Notes: a model not told the origin generated them from the letters alone. A DNA stretch of 64,000 nt from Janibacter endophyticus (GCF_016888335.1 NZ_JAFEJG010000004.1:1860001-1924000), one strand, 5' to 3'; shown: positions 9,283 to 17,841, counted from the first letter of the stretch. Made by a program: numbers and translations.

Positions 9283-9288
9283 AGGATA
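9283..9288 (-). promoter_or_regulatory. Leaderless-type -10 hexamer TATCCT for aidB
   Basis: On the minus strand TATCCT is followed by 6 nt and then the aidB ATG. No ribosome-binding site lies between. Confidence 0.5.
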
Positions 9289-9332
9289 GGTGGCGGCCCG
9301 CGTGGGTCCGCCGGTCGGGCCCGCTCTGGCCC

Positions 9333-9338
9333 TACCGT
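9333..9338 (+). promoter_or_regulatory. Leaderless-type -10 hexamer TACCGT for yihY-like gene
   Basis: TACCGT lies 6 nt upstream of GTG 9345. Together with the aidB hexamer it forms a compact divergent promoter region of about 70 bp. Confidence 0.5.
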
Positions 9339-9344
9339 GCTGGG

Positions 9345-10253
9345 GTGAGCACGCGGGCGAGGGTGCGGGACGGGATCGAGACCGTCCCCTTCGGCATCCC
9401 CTTCGCCCGGCTCTTCCGCGAGACGGTGCGGATCTGCCTGCGCTACCGCGTGACCGGTCTGGCGGCCGAGGCGGGGTTCTTCGCCCTCCTGTCGCTGCCG
9501 CCGCTCGTCCTGGGCCTCTTCGGCGGTGTCGGGTACGTCGGCAGCGCGGTCGGCCAGCGGGGCGTGGACGACTTCACCGAGCGGATCGCCGGCTACGCCG
9601 GGACCTTCCTCACCCCGGAGATCATCGACGACCTCCTCCTGCCGACGGTCGACGACGTCTTCCGCAACGGGCGGGGCGAGCTGATCTCCATCGGCTTCCT
9701 GCTTTCCCTGTGGTCGGGCTCGCGGGTGCTCAACGTCTTCCTCGACACGATCTCGATCATGTACGGGCAGAGCGGGATGCGCGGGATCGTGCGCACCCGG
9801 GCGATGAGCCTGTCGCTCTACACCGGCGGGCTGCTCCTCGGTGCGGTGGTCGTCCCGCTGGTCGTCATGGGGCCCACGCTCATCGGACGGCTGCTGCCGG
9901 ACCCGGTGGACTGGCTCGTGACCCTGTACTGGCCGGTGGTCTCGGTGCTCGTCCTCGCGAGCGTGGCCACCCTCTTCCACCTCTCGACGCCGCAGCGCGA
10001 CCCGTGGCGGCGCGACCTGCCGGGTGCGGCGCTGACGCTCGTCCTGTGGGTGCTCTCGGCCTGGCTCATGCGCACGCTCGTCGCCGACTCCCTCGGCGGC
10101 AGCTCGATCTTCGGGCCGCTGAGCACCCCGATCATCCTCCTCGTCGGTCTCTACGCCTTTGCCATCTCGGTGCTCATCGGGGCTGCTCTCAACGCCGCGG
10201 TCCGGTCGCTCTGGCCCCACTCGGCGGCCGACCGATCCATCTCGCAGGCGTGA
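9345..10253 (+). CDS. YihY/virulence factor BrkB family membrane protein
   Basis: A 302-aa inner-membrane protein with about six hydrophobic segments and the family's E-A-G-F-F-A-L-L-S-L-P-P-L motif near residue 40. The family was once annotated as RNase BN and is now considered a membrane protein of uncertain function. It starts at GTG 9345 with a leaderless-type -10 and ends about 90 bp before the tRNA cluster. Confidence 0.85.
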   Translation: MSTRARVRDGIETVPFGIPFARLFRETVRICLRYRVTGLAAEAGFFALLSLPPLVLGLFGGVGYVGSAVGQRGVDDFTERIAGYAGTFLTPEIIDDLLLPTVDDVFRNGRGELISIGFLLSLWSGSRVLNVFLDTISIMYGQSGMRGIVRTRAMSLSLYTGGLLLGAVVVPLVVMGPTLIGRLLPDPVDWLVTLYWPVVSVLVLASVATLFHLSTPQRDPWRRDLPGAALTLVLWVLSAWLMRTLVADSLGGSSIFGPLSTPIILLVGLYAFAISVLIGAALNAAVRSLWPHSAADRSISQA

Positions 10254-10275
10254 TCTGCGGGTCGTTCACGTTCAG

Positions 10276-10306
10276 TTTGGATTTGGGCGAAGGTCTGGGC
10301 TAATGT
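10276..10306 (+). promoter_or_regulatory. Promoter of the tRNA cluster
   Basis: TTGGAT (10277-10282) and TAATGT (10301-10306) are 18 nt apart, a sigma-70-like pair. The -10 ends about 40 nt before the first tRNA. Confidence 0.6.
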
Positions 10307-10346
10307 CACTCCGCACGCAAGGGGCAGCGAAGCCCGGAGCGTATGT

Positions 10347-10419
10347 GCGGATGTAGCTCAGTTGGTAGAGCGCAACCTTGCCAAGGTTGAGGTCGCCGGT
10401 TCGAGGCCGGTCATCCGCT
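10347..10419 (+). tRNA. tRNA-Gly(GCC)
   Basis: A 73-nt cloverleaf whose acceptor arms (10347-10353 and 10412-10418) pair fully. The anticodon is GCC at 10380-10382 and the discriminator is U. CCA is not encoded. It is the first of three tRNAs in a Gly-Cys-Val cluster. Confidence 0.97.
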
Positions 10420-10442
10420 CGGAAGGTTCAACCGCCTTCATT

Positions 10443-10513
10443 GGTGGAGTGGCCGAGAGGCGAGGCAACGGCCTGCAAAGCCGTCTACACGGGTTCAAAT
10501 CCCGTCTCCACCT
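10443..10513 (+). tRNA. tRNA-Cys(GCA)
   Basis: A 71-nt cloverleaf with acceptor arms 10443-10449 and 10506-10512. The anticodon is GCA at 10475-10477. Discriminator U73 is an identity element for cysteinyl-tRNA. CCA is not encoded. Confidence 0.97.
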
Positions 10514-10539
10514 CGACCATGCAGAACCTTGCATGTCTC

Positions 10540-10614
10540 GGGCGATTGGCGCAGCGGTAGCGCGCTTCCTTGACACGGAAGAGGTCACTGGTTCAAACCC
10601 AGTATCGCCCACCA
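10540..10614 (+). tRNA. tRNA-Val(GAC)
   Basis: Acceptor arms are 10540-10546 and 10604-10610 and the anticodon is GAC at 10572-10574. The 3' CCA is encoded (10612-10614). A strong hairpin follows at once. Confidence 0.97.
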
Positions 10615-10620
10615 GGACGG

Positions 10621-10658
10621 AAGGCCCCTGATCAGCGGAAACGCCGGTCAGGGGCCTT
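10621..10658 (+). terminator. Terminator of the tRNA cluster
   Basis: A perfect 11-bp stem (10621-10631 with 10648-10658) lies 6 nt after the CCA of tRNA-Val and is followed by CTTCTTCG. Confidence 0.8.
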
Positions 10659-10956
10659 CTTCGTGCCAGATTCATGCCAGATAGGGGAGAGGTTCGGGCA
10701 TAGATCGGCCACTCCTGTGCACAAGCCGCCGTCTGGAGGTCGCCGGCACCGCATATGCGCGGCGATGACTTCAGAAGCACGGTCTGTGCACGTCCATGCC
10801 GCGAAGTGGCCCACCTGGACGTCCTCGTCGTCGAGACCGACAACGGTTGGGTGCTCGGGCAGCGTGTCGGCGCGGCCGCCGGTGACAACCTCCGCGTCCA
10901 ACCTGGCGTCAGCGACCCCGCCGACAGGCATCGCCCCTTCTACTCCTGACGCCGTC
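10659..10956 (+). other. About 300 bp with no recognised gene after the tRNA cluster
   Basis: Short open frames exist on both strands but none has a convincing start, ribosome-binding site or recognisable product. The octamer TGCCAGAT is repeated (near 10664 and 10675) just beyond the terminator. No direct copy of the tRNA-Val end was found, so there is no evidence for an integrated element here. Confidence 0.5.
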
Positions 10957-10962
10957 TAGCAT
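10957..10962 (+). promoter_or_regulatory. Leaderless-type -10 hexamer TAGCAT
   Basis: TAGCAT lies 7 nt before ATG 10970, with no ribosome-binding site between. Confidence 0.5.
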
Positions 10963-10969
10963 CGCCGGG

Positions 10970-11350
10970 ATGACCCGCAGCTGCCCGCCACCGCCGAGCC
11001 CGGACGAGCTCCTCAGCGCCGAGACGGCGGTCTGGGAGGCGCTGCGGGCCGGTGACCAGGCCGCGGACCACGCGCTCCTCGCGGAGGACTTCCTCGGTGT
11101 GTACCCGACCGGCTTCGTCACTCGCGAGGACCACGTCGCCGAGCTCGACGACGGTCCGACGGTCGCGGCCTTCGCCATCCTCGAGACCCGCACGATGGTC
11201 ACGGGCGAGGACTCGGCGCTCATCGCCTACCGCGTCCGCTTCCGGGCACCCGAGGGTGCCGAGCCGATCACGTGGATGGTCAGCTCGCTCTGGCGCCGGA
11301 CGGCCGACGGCTCCCTCGTCAACGTCTTCAGCCAGGACACCCCCGGGTAG
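10970..11350 (+). CDS. NTF2-like / DUF4440 family small protein
   Basis: A 126-aa protein with the cone-fold layout of the NTF2-like superfamily. An N-terminal helix pair (S-A-E-T-A-V-W-E-A-L and D-H-A-L-L-A-E-D-F) precedes strands ending in W-M-V-S-S-L-W-R-R. Members range from enzymes to ligand carriers, and no specific activity can be assigned. It is probably transcribed alone from a leaderless promoter. Confidence 0.7.
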   Translation: MTRSCPPPPSPDELLSAETAVWEALRAGDQAADHALLAEDFLGVYPTGFVTREDHVAELDDGPTVAAFAILETRTMVTGEDSALIAYRVRFRAPEGAEPITWMVSSLWRRTADGSLVNVFSQDTPG

Positions 11351-11362
11351 GCGGGCGGGTAC

Positions 11363-11689
11363 CTAGCCCGACGTCGTGCCGCTGCCGCGGGTGGGTGCCT
11401 GGGCGATCTTGCTGGCCATCTCCACGGCCTTCTGGGCGATGCGCACGGCGTCGTCCGCGGTCTTGCCCACCGCCTCGGCCACCTGACGAGCCTGCTCGCT
11501 GATCTACGAGCCCTCGGCGTCCTGCGGATCGCGGCCGGCCATGCTGGCCACCTTGCTGGCCAGGGCACCGGCCAGGGAGGCGGCCTCCTGCCCGACGCGG
11601 GCCAGGTCACGGGCGGTCAGCTCGATCTGACTGGCCATCTCGCTGGCCTTCTCACCGATCTCGCCGCTGGCTGCCTCTTCTGGACTCAT
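11363..11689 (-). pseudogene. Small helical repeat-like protein interrupted by in-frame TAG
   Basis: From ATG 11689 (GGAGGG about 9 nt upstream) the frame encodes an Ala/Glu-rich, strongly amphipathic helical protein. TAG at 11504-11506 stops it after 61 codons. The same frame continues for 46 more sense codons with the same composition (S-E-Q-A-R-Q-V-A-E-A-V-G-K-T) to a TAG at 11363-11365. The two halves resemble each other (E-K-A-S-E-M-A-S-Q-I and K-A-V-E-M-A-S-K-I). A CAG-to-TAG change would explain the break. If the stop is real, the product is a 61-aa helical peptide. Function unknown. Confidence 0.6.
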
Positions 11690-11855
11690 GGGTCCCATCC
11701 CTCCGTCGCCGACCAGCAACGGGCCGGCGCGCATCCCGGCCACGTTCCCCAGAGAGGGGCTCCCCGTTGCCGGACGCGAGCCAGTACCCCGAGCATGGCA
11801 CAGGCGCCCGGAGGGTGAGGGCGGACTCGCACGTCTCACCCCCCGGCCGCCGGTG

Positions 11856-12356
11856 TCAGGAGATGATCGCGTCGATGGTCTTCTTCAGCGCGCCGGGCTG
11901 GCTGGGCTCCCGGGGGGCCGTCTTCTTGGCCTCGAGCATCTCCTCGCCGATCTCCTGGAGCTGCTTGCGTCCCAGGCCCTCGCGGACCTTGGGGAACCAC
12001 TCGTCCTCCTCCTCCTCGATGTGGTGGCGGACGTTCTCGATGAGCACCGTGGTCTTGGCGTCGAACCGCTCGTGCTCGGGCTCCATCCCGTAGAGCTCCA
12101 TCACCAGGACGTCGGCGACGTGGTGCTCCTCGTAGGACTCGAGGATGTCCTCCTCCAGGGCGGGGAGCAGCTCCCGCACCCGGGGGTACATGATCTCGTT
12201 CTCGAGGTAGGTGTGCACCGTGAGCAGCTCGATGATGCGGTGCACGATCTTGCCCTTGGTCTTGTGCGCGTTCTCACCCGCGTTCTCGAAGTCCGCGAAG
12301 AGCTTGCGGATCTCCTTGTGGTCTTCCTTGAGCAGGACGATGGCGTCGTTCGACAT
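11856..12356 (-). CDS. Hemerythrin HHE-domain protein
   Basis: A 166-aa four-helix protein with the hemerythrin-like metal ligands spread as E-D-H-K-E-I (start), H-T-Y-L-E-N-E, E-E-H-H-V-A-D and N-V-R-H-H-I-E-E-E-E. Such proteins bind a di-iron centre and are implicated in oxygen, NO or redox sensing. Start ATG 12356 has GAAGGAG 5 nt upstream. It is divergent from pabB, with about 120 bp between. Confidence 0.85.
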   Translation of the reverse strand: MSNDAIVLLKEDHKEIRKLFADFENAGENAHKTKGKIVHRIIELLTVHTYLENEIMYPRVRELLPALEEDILESYEEHHVADVLVMELYGMEPEHERFDAKTTVLIENVRHHIEEEEDEWFPKVREGLGRKQLQEIGEEMLEAKKTAPREPSQPGALKKTIDAIIS

Positions 12357-12462
12357 GCTTTCTCCTTCGGCTGGTGCCTGACCTGGTCAGGCTGCGGGCG
12401 CCCCTGCACCTCACGGCAGCAACGTAGTCCAGCACAGCGGGTGATCGGCAGTTATCACGACC

Positions 12463-12468
12463 TATGCT
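12463..12468 (+). promoter_or_regulatory. Leaderless-type -10 hexamer TATGCT for pabB
   Basis: TATGCT lies 7 nt before GTG 12476. It overlaps an in-frame ATG (12464), which argues that the GTG is the true start. Confidence 0.5.
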
Positions 12469-12475
12469 CGCCCGC

Positions 12476-13498
12476 GTGGAGCACGCGCGATTCGGGGACC
12501 TCGTCCTCACCGAGCCCACCGCGGTGACCCACGACCCAGCCGACCTCGACCGTGGCGGCGTGTGGGGCGTCGTCGTCACCTTCGAGGGTGAGCTCACCGC
12601 GGTCCGCTTCGACCGGGTGGCGAAGGGGGCCCCACCGCCGACCGGCGCATGGTTCCCACCCACGGGCACGTGGTCCTCCTCGATGACGAAGGGGGAGTAC
12701 GTCGCGGGGGTCGAGCGGATCCGTGAGCACATCGCCGCGGGCGACGTCTACCAGGTCAACCTCTGCCGGGTGATGTCCGCACCCCTCCCGCCGGAGGCGC
12801 ACCTGCCGTCCCTGGCACCTCTCCTCGAGGCGGGCAACCCGGCCCCGTACGCAGGGGTCGTGCACATCCCTTCGGCCGGGCTCGACGTCGTCACCGCCTC
12901 GCCCGAGGCGTACCTGCTGCGCGACGGCGACCGGATCATCTCCCGCCCGATCAAGGGGACCGGCCGCGTCCCCGTGGACCTCGGTGCCAAGGACCACGCC
13001 GAGAACGTCATGATCACCGACCTCGTCCGCAACGACCTCTCCCACGTCGCGGTCCCCGGCACGGTCGACGTCGAAGCACTCTGCGCGCTCGAGGAGCACC
13101 CCGGTCTGCTCCACCTCACGAGCGACGTCGCGGCGCGCCTGCGGCCCGGCACGACGTGGACCGAGATCCTTGAGGCGTCCTTCCCGCCCGGGTCGGTCAG
13201 CGGCGCCCCGAAGTCTTCCGCGCTGCGGATCATCGGCGAGCTCGAGCCGACCCCGCGCGGCCCGTACTGCGGCGCCATCGGCTGGGTCGACGCCGACACC
13301 GGGACGGCCCGCCTGGCGGTGGGGATCCGGACCTTCTGGGCCGAGGGCCAGGGCGAAGGGAGGACCCTCCGCTTCGGGACCGGCGCCGGCATCACCTGGG
13401 GGTCCGACCCCTCCTGCGAGTGGGACGAGACCGAGCTCAAGGCGGGCCGGCTCGTCGCCATCGCCTCGCGGTCAGTCGAGGGCCAGGGCCAGTCGTAG
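12476..13498 (+). CDS. pabB: Aminodeoxychorismate synthase component I
   Basis: A chorismate-binding enzyme converting chorismate plus amino nitrogen to aminodeoxychorismate for folate synthesis. It has 340 aa from GTG 12476. Seen: I-A-A-G-D-V-Y-Q-V-N-L, the P-I-K-G-T motif that distinguishes PabB-type enzymes, T-D-L-V-R-N-D-L-S, P-P-G-S-V-S-G-A-P-K and C-G-A-I-G-W. It lacks a glutamine amidotransferase domain, so PabA must be elsewhere. The aminodeoxychorismate lyase candidate pabC lies 2.8 kb downstream on the same strand, with two minus-strand genes between. Confidence 0.88.
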   Translation: MEHARFGDLVLTEPTAVTHDPADLDRGGVWGVVVTFEGELTAVRFDRVAKGAPPPTGAWFPPTGTWSSSMTKGEYVAGVERIREHIAAGDVYQVNLCRVMSAPLPPEAHLPSLAPLLEAGNPAPYAGVVHIPSAGLDVVTASPEAYLLRDGDRIISRPIKGTGRVPVDLGAKDHAENVMITDLVRNDLSHVAVPGTVDVEALCALEEHPGLLHLTSDVAARLRPGTTWTEILEASFPPGSVSGAPKSSALRIIGELEPTPRGPYCGAIGWVDADTGTARLAVGIRTFWAEGQGEGRTLRFGTGAGITWGSDPSCEWDETELKAGRLVAIASRSVEGQGQS

Positions 13499-13549
13499 GC
13501 CGGACGAACGTGGGCCGCGCCGAGGTCGAGGTGGGGGCGACGAGACCTA

Positions 13550-15241
13550 TCAGTGGATCCGGTTGTCGCCCTCCGGGCACAGCCGCAGCCACCGGAAGCC
13601 GTAGCCCTCGAGGGTCAGGGTCACCTGACCCCCCTTCGCCGCGGTCGTGCGGATCGGCTCGCCGGACGACACGAGGTCGACGAGCGGCGTCCCCTCCTCG
13701 AGGTCCGGCACGGTGAGGGTTAGCTCGACCGGCTCGTCGGCGAGGTTGTGGACCATGACCGTGGCCCAGTCATCGACCCGGCAGACGTGCGCGAGGACCT
13801 GCCTCGGGGTGCCCTTGAGGATCTCGACCGTCGACCACCCGATCTCGGGTGACTGGCGGTAGCGCTGGATGAGGGTCTTGAAGAAGTGCAGCAGCGACTC
13901 TGGGTCGTTGCGCTGGTCGGCGACGTTGATCTGCTCCGGGCCCCACACCCCCGTCGGCATCGGGCGGCGGTGCTTGCGTACGGGTGCGCGCGAGAAGCCG
14001 CCGCCGGGCTCGGGCGCCCACTGCATCGGTGAGCGCACGGCGAGCCGACCGGGGATGTCGAGGTTCTCGCCCATGCCGATCTCCTCGCCGTAGAAGAGCA
14101 CCGGAGTGCCCGGCAGGGAGAACATCAGCGAGTACGCCATCCGGATCCGCCGCTGGTCACCGCCGAGCATCGTCGGCAGCCGGCGCCGCAGGCCACGGTC
14201 GAAGAGCTGCATGTCGGGGTCGGGTCCGAAGGCGTCGAAGACCTCCTGGCGCTCGTCCTTGCTCAGCTTGTCGAGGGTCAGCTCGTCGTGGTTGCGCAGG
14301 AAGTTCGCCCACTGGCTGACGCGGTCGAGCTTCGGGCGCTTGCGCAGCGTCGCGGCCAGGGGGTGGGCGTCGCCGCGGGCGAGGGAGAGGTAGATCGACT
14401 GCATCCCCATGAAGTCGAACTGCATCGTCAGCTCGTCGCCGTCGGTGCCGCCGAAGAACTTCTTCTGCTCCGCGAAGGGGACGTTGACCTCGCCGAGGAG
14501 CATGACGTCGCCCCCGCGGTGCCCGACGAAGTTCGCGAGGTGCCGCAGGAAGTCGTGCGGGTCGTACGGCGGGAAGTGCTGCTCGGCCTTGGGCAGCGCG
14601 TCCTCGGCGAAGAGGAAGGGCACCGCGTCGACCCGGAAGCCGGAGACGCCGAGCTCGAGCCAGTAGCCCATCGTCCGCTTGATCTCCTCGCGCACCGCGG
14701 GGTTGGCGATGTTGAGGTCGGGCTGCGTCCGGTAGAAGTGGTGGAGGTAGTACTCCCCGGTCTTGTCGTCCTTGGTCCAGATGGAGTCCTCGGCGTCTGG
14801 GAAGACGACCTCCTTCGAGGTGTCCGGCGGGGTCGATCGGCGCCAGACGTACCAGTCGCGCTTCGGGTTGTCGAGGCTCTTGCGCGACTCCTTGAACCAC
14901 GGGTGCCGGTTCGAGGTGTGGTTCATGACGAAGTCGATGATCACGCGGATGCCGCGGGAGCGGGCGAGCTGGATCACCTCGACGACGTTGCCGGGCGTGC
15001 CGAGCCGCGGGTCGACGCCGTAGAAGTCAGTGATGTCGTAGCCGTCGTCGCGGTCGGCGGTCGGGTAGAAGGGCATGAGCCACAGGCAGGTCACGCCGAG
15101 GTCGGCGAGGTAGTCGATGCGCTGGGCGAGCCCCGCGAGGTCGCCATGGCCGTCCCCGTCGAGGTCGAGGAAGGTCTGCACGTCGCAGCAGTAGACGACG
15201 GCGTTCTTCCACCAGAGGTCGGCGGTCTCCGTGAGGTTCAT
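13550..15241 (-). CDS. Alpha-amylase family enzyme, trehalose synthase-like (GH13)
   Basis: A 563-aa GH13 enzyme close to trehalose synthases. Seen: V-Y-C-C-D-V-Q-T-F-D early, conserved region I D-F-V-M-N-H, region II G-F-R-V-D-A-V (nucleophile Asp), region III G-E-V (acid Glu), region IV F-L-R-N-H-D-E, and a C-terminal beta domain. It probably acts on maltose, trehalose or similar alpha-glucosides; the exact reaction is not certain. Start ATG 15241 has GAGGAG upstream and overlaps the stop of the luciferase-like gene by 4 nt (ATGA), so the two are translationally coupled. Confidence 0.88.
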   Translation of the reverse strand: MNLTETADLWWKNAVVYCCDVQTFLDLDGDGHGDLAGLAQRIDYLADLGVTCLWLMPFYPTADRDDGYDITDFYGVDPRLGTPGNVVEVIQLARSRGIRVIIDFVMNHTSNRHPWFKESRKSLDNPKRDWYVWRRSTPPDTSKEVVFPDAEDSIWTKDDKTGEYYLHHFYRTQPDLNIANPAVREEIKRTMGYWLELGVSGFRVDAVPFLFAEDALPKAEQHFPPYDPHDFLRHLANFVGHRGGDVMLLGEVNVPFAEQKKFFGGTDGDELTMQFDFMGMQSIYLSLARGDAHPLAATLRKRPKLDRVSQWANFLRNHDELTLDKLSKDERQEVFDAFGPDPDMQLFDRGLRRRLPTMLGGDQRRIRMAYSLMFSLPGTPVLFYGEEIGMGENLDIPGRLAVRSPMQWAPEPGGGFSRAPVRKHRRPMPTGVWGPEQINVADQRNDPESLLHFFKTLIQRYRQSPEIGWSTVEILKGTPRQVLAHVCRVDDWATVMVHNLADEPVELTLTVPDLEEGTPLVDLVSSGEPIRTTAAKGGQVTLTLEGYGFRWLRLCPEGDNRIH

Positions 15242-16248
15242 CGGGTCTCCTCGGTCGACGGTCCGGGCGAAGGGGTATCTGCCGGGGGTGTGGGGGAGAG
15301 GGCGGGCAGGACGTGCTCGCCGAACGTCTCGAGGTAGTCGTGCTGGTCCTGCCCGACGAAGTGGAGGTAGAGCTCGTCGTAGCCGAGCTCGAGGTACTCC
15401 TGGAGCCACTCGACGTGCTGCGCCGGCTCGTGGCTCACGAGGACCGAGCCGCGCACCTGCTCGGGGGTGATGTGCTCGCTGATGGCGTCGAACCCGGCGA
15501 CGGTGTCGACGTCCCAAGAGATCGGCGGACCGACGACGTTGGACCGCCACTGGTCGTGAGCGATGGCGAGGGCCGCGTCCTCGGTTGGCGCCCAGGAGAG
15601 GTGGACCTGCAGCCGGGCCGGGCCGCGGCCGCCGGCGTCGCGGTAGGCGGTCAGCACGTCGCGCAGCCGCTGGACCGGCTGGTTGACGGTGATGAGCCCG
15701 TCGGCCCAGTCGGCGTGCCGGGCGGCCGTCCCCGGGGTGACGGCCGGACCGACGAGGTGGGGGACCGGGTCGGCGAGGGTCCACAGCTGGGCGCGGTCGG
15801 CGGTGACGTGCCCGTCGTGGCTGACCTCCTCGCCGGCGAGGAGCCGCCGGATGACGCCGACGCACTCGCGCAGGCGTTCGTCGCGGATGCTCTTGCGCGG
15901 CCAGCCGTCGCCGGTGACCCGCTCGTTGCTCGCCTCGCCGGAGCCGAGAGCCGCCCAGAAGCGGCCGGGGAACATCTGCCCGAGCGTCGCCATCGCCTGG
16001 GCGATGATCGCCGGGTGGTAGCGCTGGCCGGGGGCGTTGACGACACCGAAGGGGAGGTCGGTCGTCGCGAGCGCGGCGCCGAGCCAGCTCCAGGCGAAGC
16101 CCGACTCGCCCTGACGCTCGCTCCACGGGACGAGGTGGTCGCTCGACATGCCGGCGGTGAAGCCGACCCGCTCCGCGTGCTGCACGTCGGCGAGGAGCTG
16201 CCGGGGGCTGATCTGCTCGTGGCTGCAGTGGTGACCGATGACAGGCAT
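15238..16248 (-). CDS. Luciferase-like (LLM class) flavin-dependent oxidoreductase
   Basis: A 336-aa member of the bacterial luciferase-like family that uses FMN or F420. Seen: S-S-D-H-L-V-P-W, P-A-I-I-A-Q-A-M-A-T-L, W-A-A-L-G-S-G-E-A-S-N-E and G-L-I-T-V-N-Q-P. It resembles a subfamily that sits next to trehalose-synthase-like amylases, as here, and the two form a coupled two-gene operon. The substrate is unknown. Start ATG 16248; an in-frame extension upstream is open but lacks support. It is divergent from pabC. Confidence 0.82.
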   Translation of the reverse strand: MPVIGHHCSHEQISPRQLLADVQHAERVGFTAGMSSDHLVPWSERQGESGFAWSWLGAALATTDLPFGVVNAPGQRYHPAIIAQAMATLGQMFPGRFWAALGSGEASNERVTGDGWPRKSIRDERLRECVGVIRRLLAGEEVSHDGHVTADRAQLWTLADPVPHLVGPAVTPGTAARHADWADGLITVNQPVQRLRDVLTAYRDAGGRGPARLQVHLSWAPTEDAALAIAHDQWRSNVVGPPISWDVDTVAGFDAISEHITPEQVRGSVLVSHEPAQHVEWLQEYLELGYDELYLHFVGQDQHDYLETFGEHVLPALSPTPPADTPSPGPSTEETR

Positions 16249-16318
16249 ATACCCAAGACACCACATCTCATCCCGTAGGTGGATTCGTGACGTCGGAGCG
16301 ATCTGGAAGAGTGAGGGC

Positions 16319-17164
16319 ATGAGCGAGGGAGTGCGGGTGTGGGTGGACGGCACCCTCATCGAGTCGGGGGGCCTGGCGCTGTCTCCGATCGACCACGGGG
16401 TGACCGTCGGGGACGGGGTCTTCGAGACCATGAAGATCGTCGACGGACAGGCCTTCGCCCTGACCCGTCACCTGCGCCGGTTGGACCGCAGCCTCACCGG
16501 GCTCGGGCTCGAGCCGGCCGATCACGACCACATCCGCGAAGGGGTGGAGGCCGTCCTGGCTGGCGACGCCATCCCCTTCGGCCGGCTGCGGGTCACCGTG
16601 ACCGCGGGGGCCGGTCCGCTGGGCTCCGACCGGGGAGACGCAGCGATGACCTACGTCGTCGCCGCCGGCGCGGCGCCCCGACCGACACCGACCGTGCGCA
16701 TCGCCACCGTGCCGTGGACGCGCAACGAGACCTCCGCCGTGGCGGGACTGAAGACCACGTCCTACGCGGAGAACGTCGTGGCCCTCGCGCGGGTCAAGTC
16801 GCTCGGCGCCGCTGAGGCGCTCTTCGGGAACACCAAGGGTGAGCTGTGCGAGTGCACGGGCAGCAACGTCTTCGTCGTCCTCGACGGGGTCGTGCGCACC
16901 CCGCCGCTGGAGTCGGGCTGCCTCGCCGGGATCACGCGGGCGCTAACGATCGAGTGGGCGCGCGAGGCGGGCATCGAGGTCCGCGAGGAGGCGATGCCGC
17001 TCGACGTCGTCCACCGCGCCGAGGAGGTCTTCCTCACCGGGACGACTCGCGACGTGCATCCGGTGGCGGCAGTCGACGACCGTGAGCTCGATGCACCTGG
17101 ACCCGTGACGGCTCGTCTTGCCGAGATCTTCGCGCAGCGCGCGTCTGAGCGGCTGGACCCGTGA
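16319..17164 (+). CDS. pabC: Aminotransferase class IV, probable aminodeoxychorismate lyase
   Basis: A 281-aa PLP enzyme of fold type IV. The PLP lysine is K145 in G-L-K-T-T-S-Y. Also seen are D-H-G-V-T-V-G-D-G-V-F-E-T near the start, G-E-L-C-E-C-T-G-S-N-V-F and a phosphate-binding T-G-T-T-R. Family members include PabC, D-amino acid and branched-chain aminotransferases. The PabC call rests mainly on pabB nearby. The next gene overlaps it by 4 nt. Confidence 0.8.
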   Translation: MSEGVRVWVDGTLIESGGLALSPIDHGVTVGDGVFETMKIVDGQAFALTRHLRRLDRSLTGLGLEPADHDHIREGVEAVLAGDAIPFGRLRVTVTAGAGPLGSDRGDAAMTYVVAAGAAPRPTPTVRIATVPWTRNETSAVAGLKTTSYAENVVALARVKSLGAAEALFGNTKGELCECTGSNVFVVLDGVVRTPPLESGCLAGITRALTIEWAREAGIEVREEAMPLDVVHRAEEVFLTGTTRDVHPVAAVDDRELDAPGPVTARLAEIFAQRASERLDP

Positions 17165-17742
17165 GCGTGGCCGACGCGACCCACGCCGCGGCGGAGGGGG
17201 CTGAGGACACCCGGGGGAGGGGTCTGGATGAGGCCGGCAATCGTCGCCCCTACCTCGAGATCCGCCGCGACCAGCACGACCTCGTCAAGGAGGAACTCCG
17301 CGAGCGCTTCGGGGACAACCAGCGCATCGACCCGTCGGAGGACCCGATCGCCTGGCGGCGGGCTATCCGGACGAACCCCGTCGTCGGGCCGCTCTACCGG
17401 GTGCTCGTCGCCATCCTGGGGCTCGCGCTGATCATCGCCGGCATCCCGATGGTCCCGCTCGTCGGCCCAGGCTGGGCGGTGATCTTCCTCGGGCTCTTCC
17501 TGTGGAGCACCGAGTTCATGTGGGCCCGGCGGGTGACGCAGTTCGTCAAGGCGGAGGTCAAGACCTTCGACCAGTGGGCCCGGCACCTGCCGTGGAAGAT
17601 GAAGATCCCCCTCGTCCTCGCCTCCATCGCCTTCGGCTGGTTCTGCGCCTACCTCGCGCTGACCTTCACCGGCGTCCCGGGATGGACCCCGGACGTGGTC
17701 GAGGAGTACCTGCTCATGGTCCCGGGGCTCGAGCCCACCTAG
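17161..17742 (+). CDS. TIGR02611-like membrane protein
   Basis: A 193-aa protein with a charged N-terminal third, then two hydrophobic stretches (around residues 80-120, rich in P-L-V-G-P-G-W-A-V-I-F-L-G-L) and a third near 155-175. This matches a conserved actinobacterial membrane family of unknown function. GTG 17161 overlaps the pabC stop (GTGA), so it is coupled to pabC. Confidence 0.75.
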   Translation: MSVADATHAAAEGAEDTRGRGLDEAGNRRPYLEIRRDQHDLVKEELRERFGDNQRIDPSEDPIAWRRAIRTNPVVGPLYRVLVAILGLALIIAGIPMVPLVGPGWAVIFLGLFLWSTEFMWARRVTQFVKAEVKTFDQWARHLPWKMKIPLVLASIAFGWFCAYLALTFTGVPGWTPDVVEEYLLMVPGLEPT

Positions 17743-17798
17743 CCCACGGTCCCTGAGGTGCGACGAGCTCTGCGAGGAGCCTCGAAGGGCGGGGCGAT

Positions 17799-17828
17799 GT
17801 GACGAAGGGGGAGCCCGCCAGGTACTCT
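17799..17828 (+). promoter_or_regulatory. Probable tRNA-Val promoter
   Basis: A GTGACG-like -35 and TACTCT (17823-17828) as -10 are about 18 nt apart. The -10 ends 13 nt before the tRNA. Confidence 0.4.
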
Positions 17829-17841
17829 GCAGCGGCACCGA

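Noticed and set aside
10632-10931. Minus-strand 99-codon open frame after the tRNA cluster
   Set aside because: It runs into the tRNA terminator and has no ribosome-binding site or recognisable sequence.
10540-10956. A second island attached to the Gly-Cys-Val tRNA cluster
   Set aside because: No repeat of the tRNA-Val(GAC) end and no integrase were found nearby.
15242-16264. N-terminal extension of the amylase frame into the luciferase-like gene
   Set aside because: The coupled ATG at 15241 with a good ribosome-binding site starts the amylase, and the upstream gene is real in another frame.
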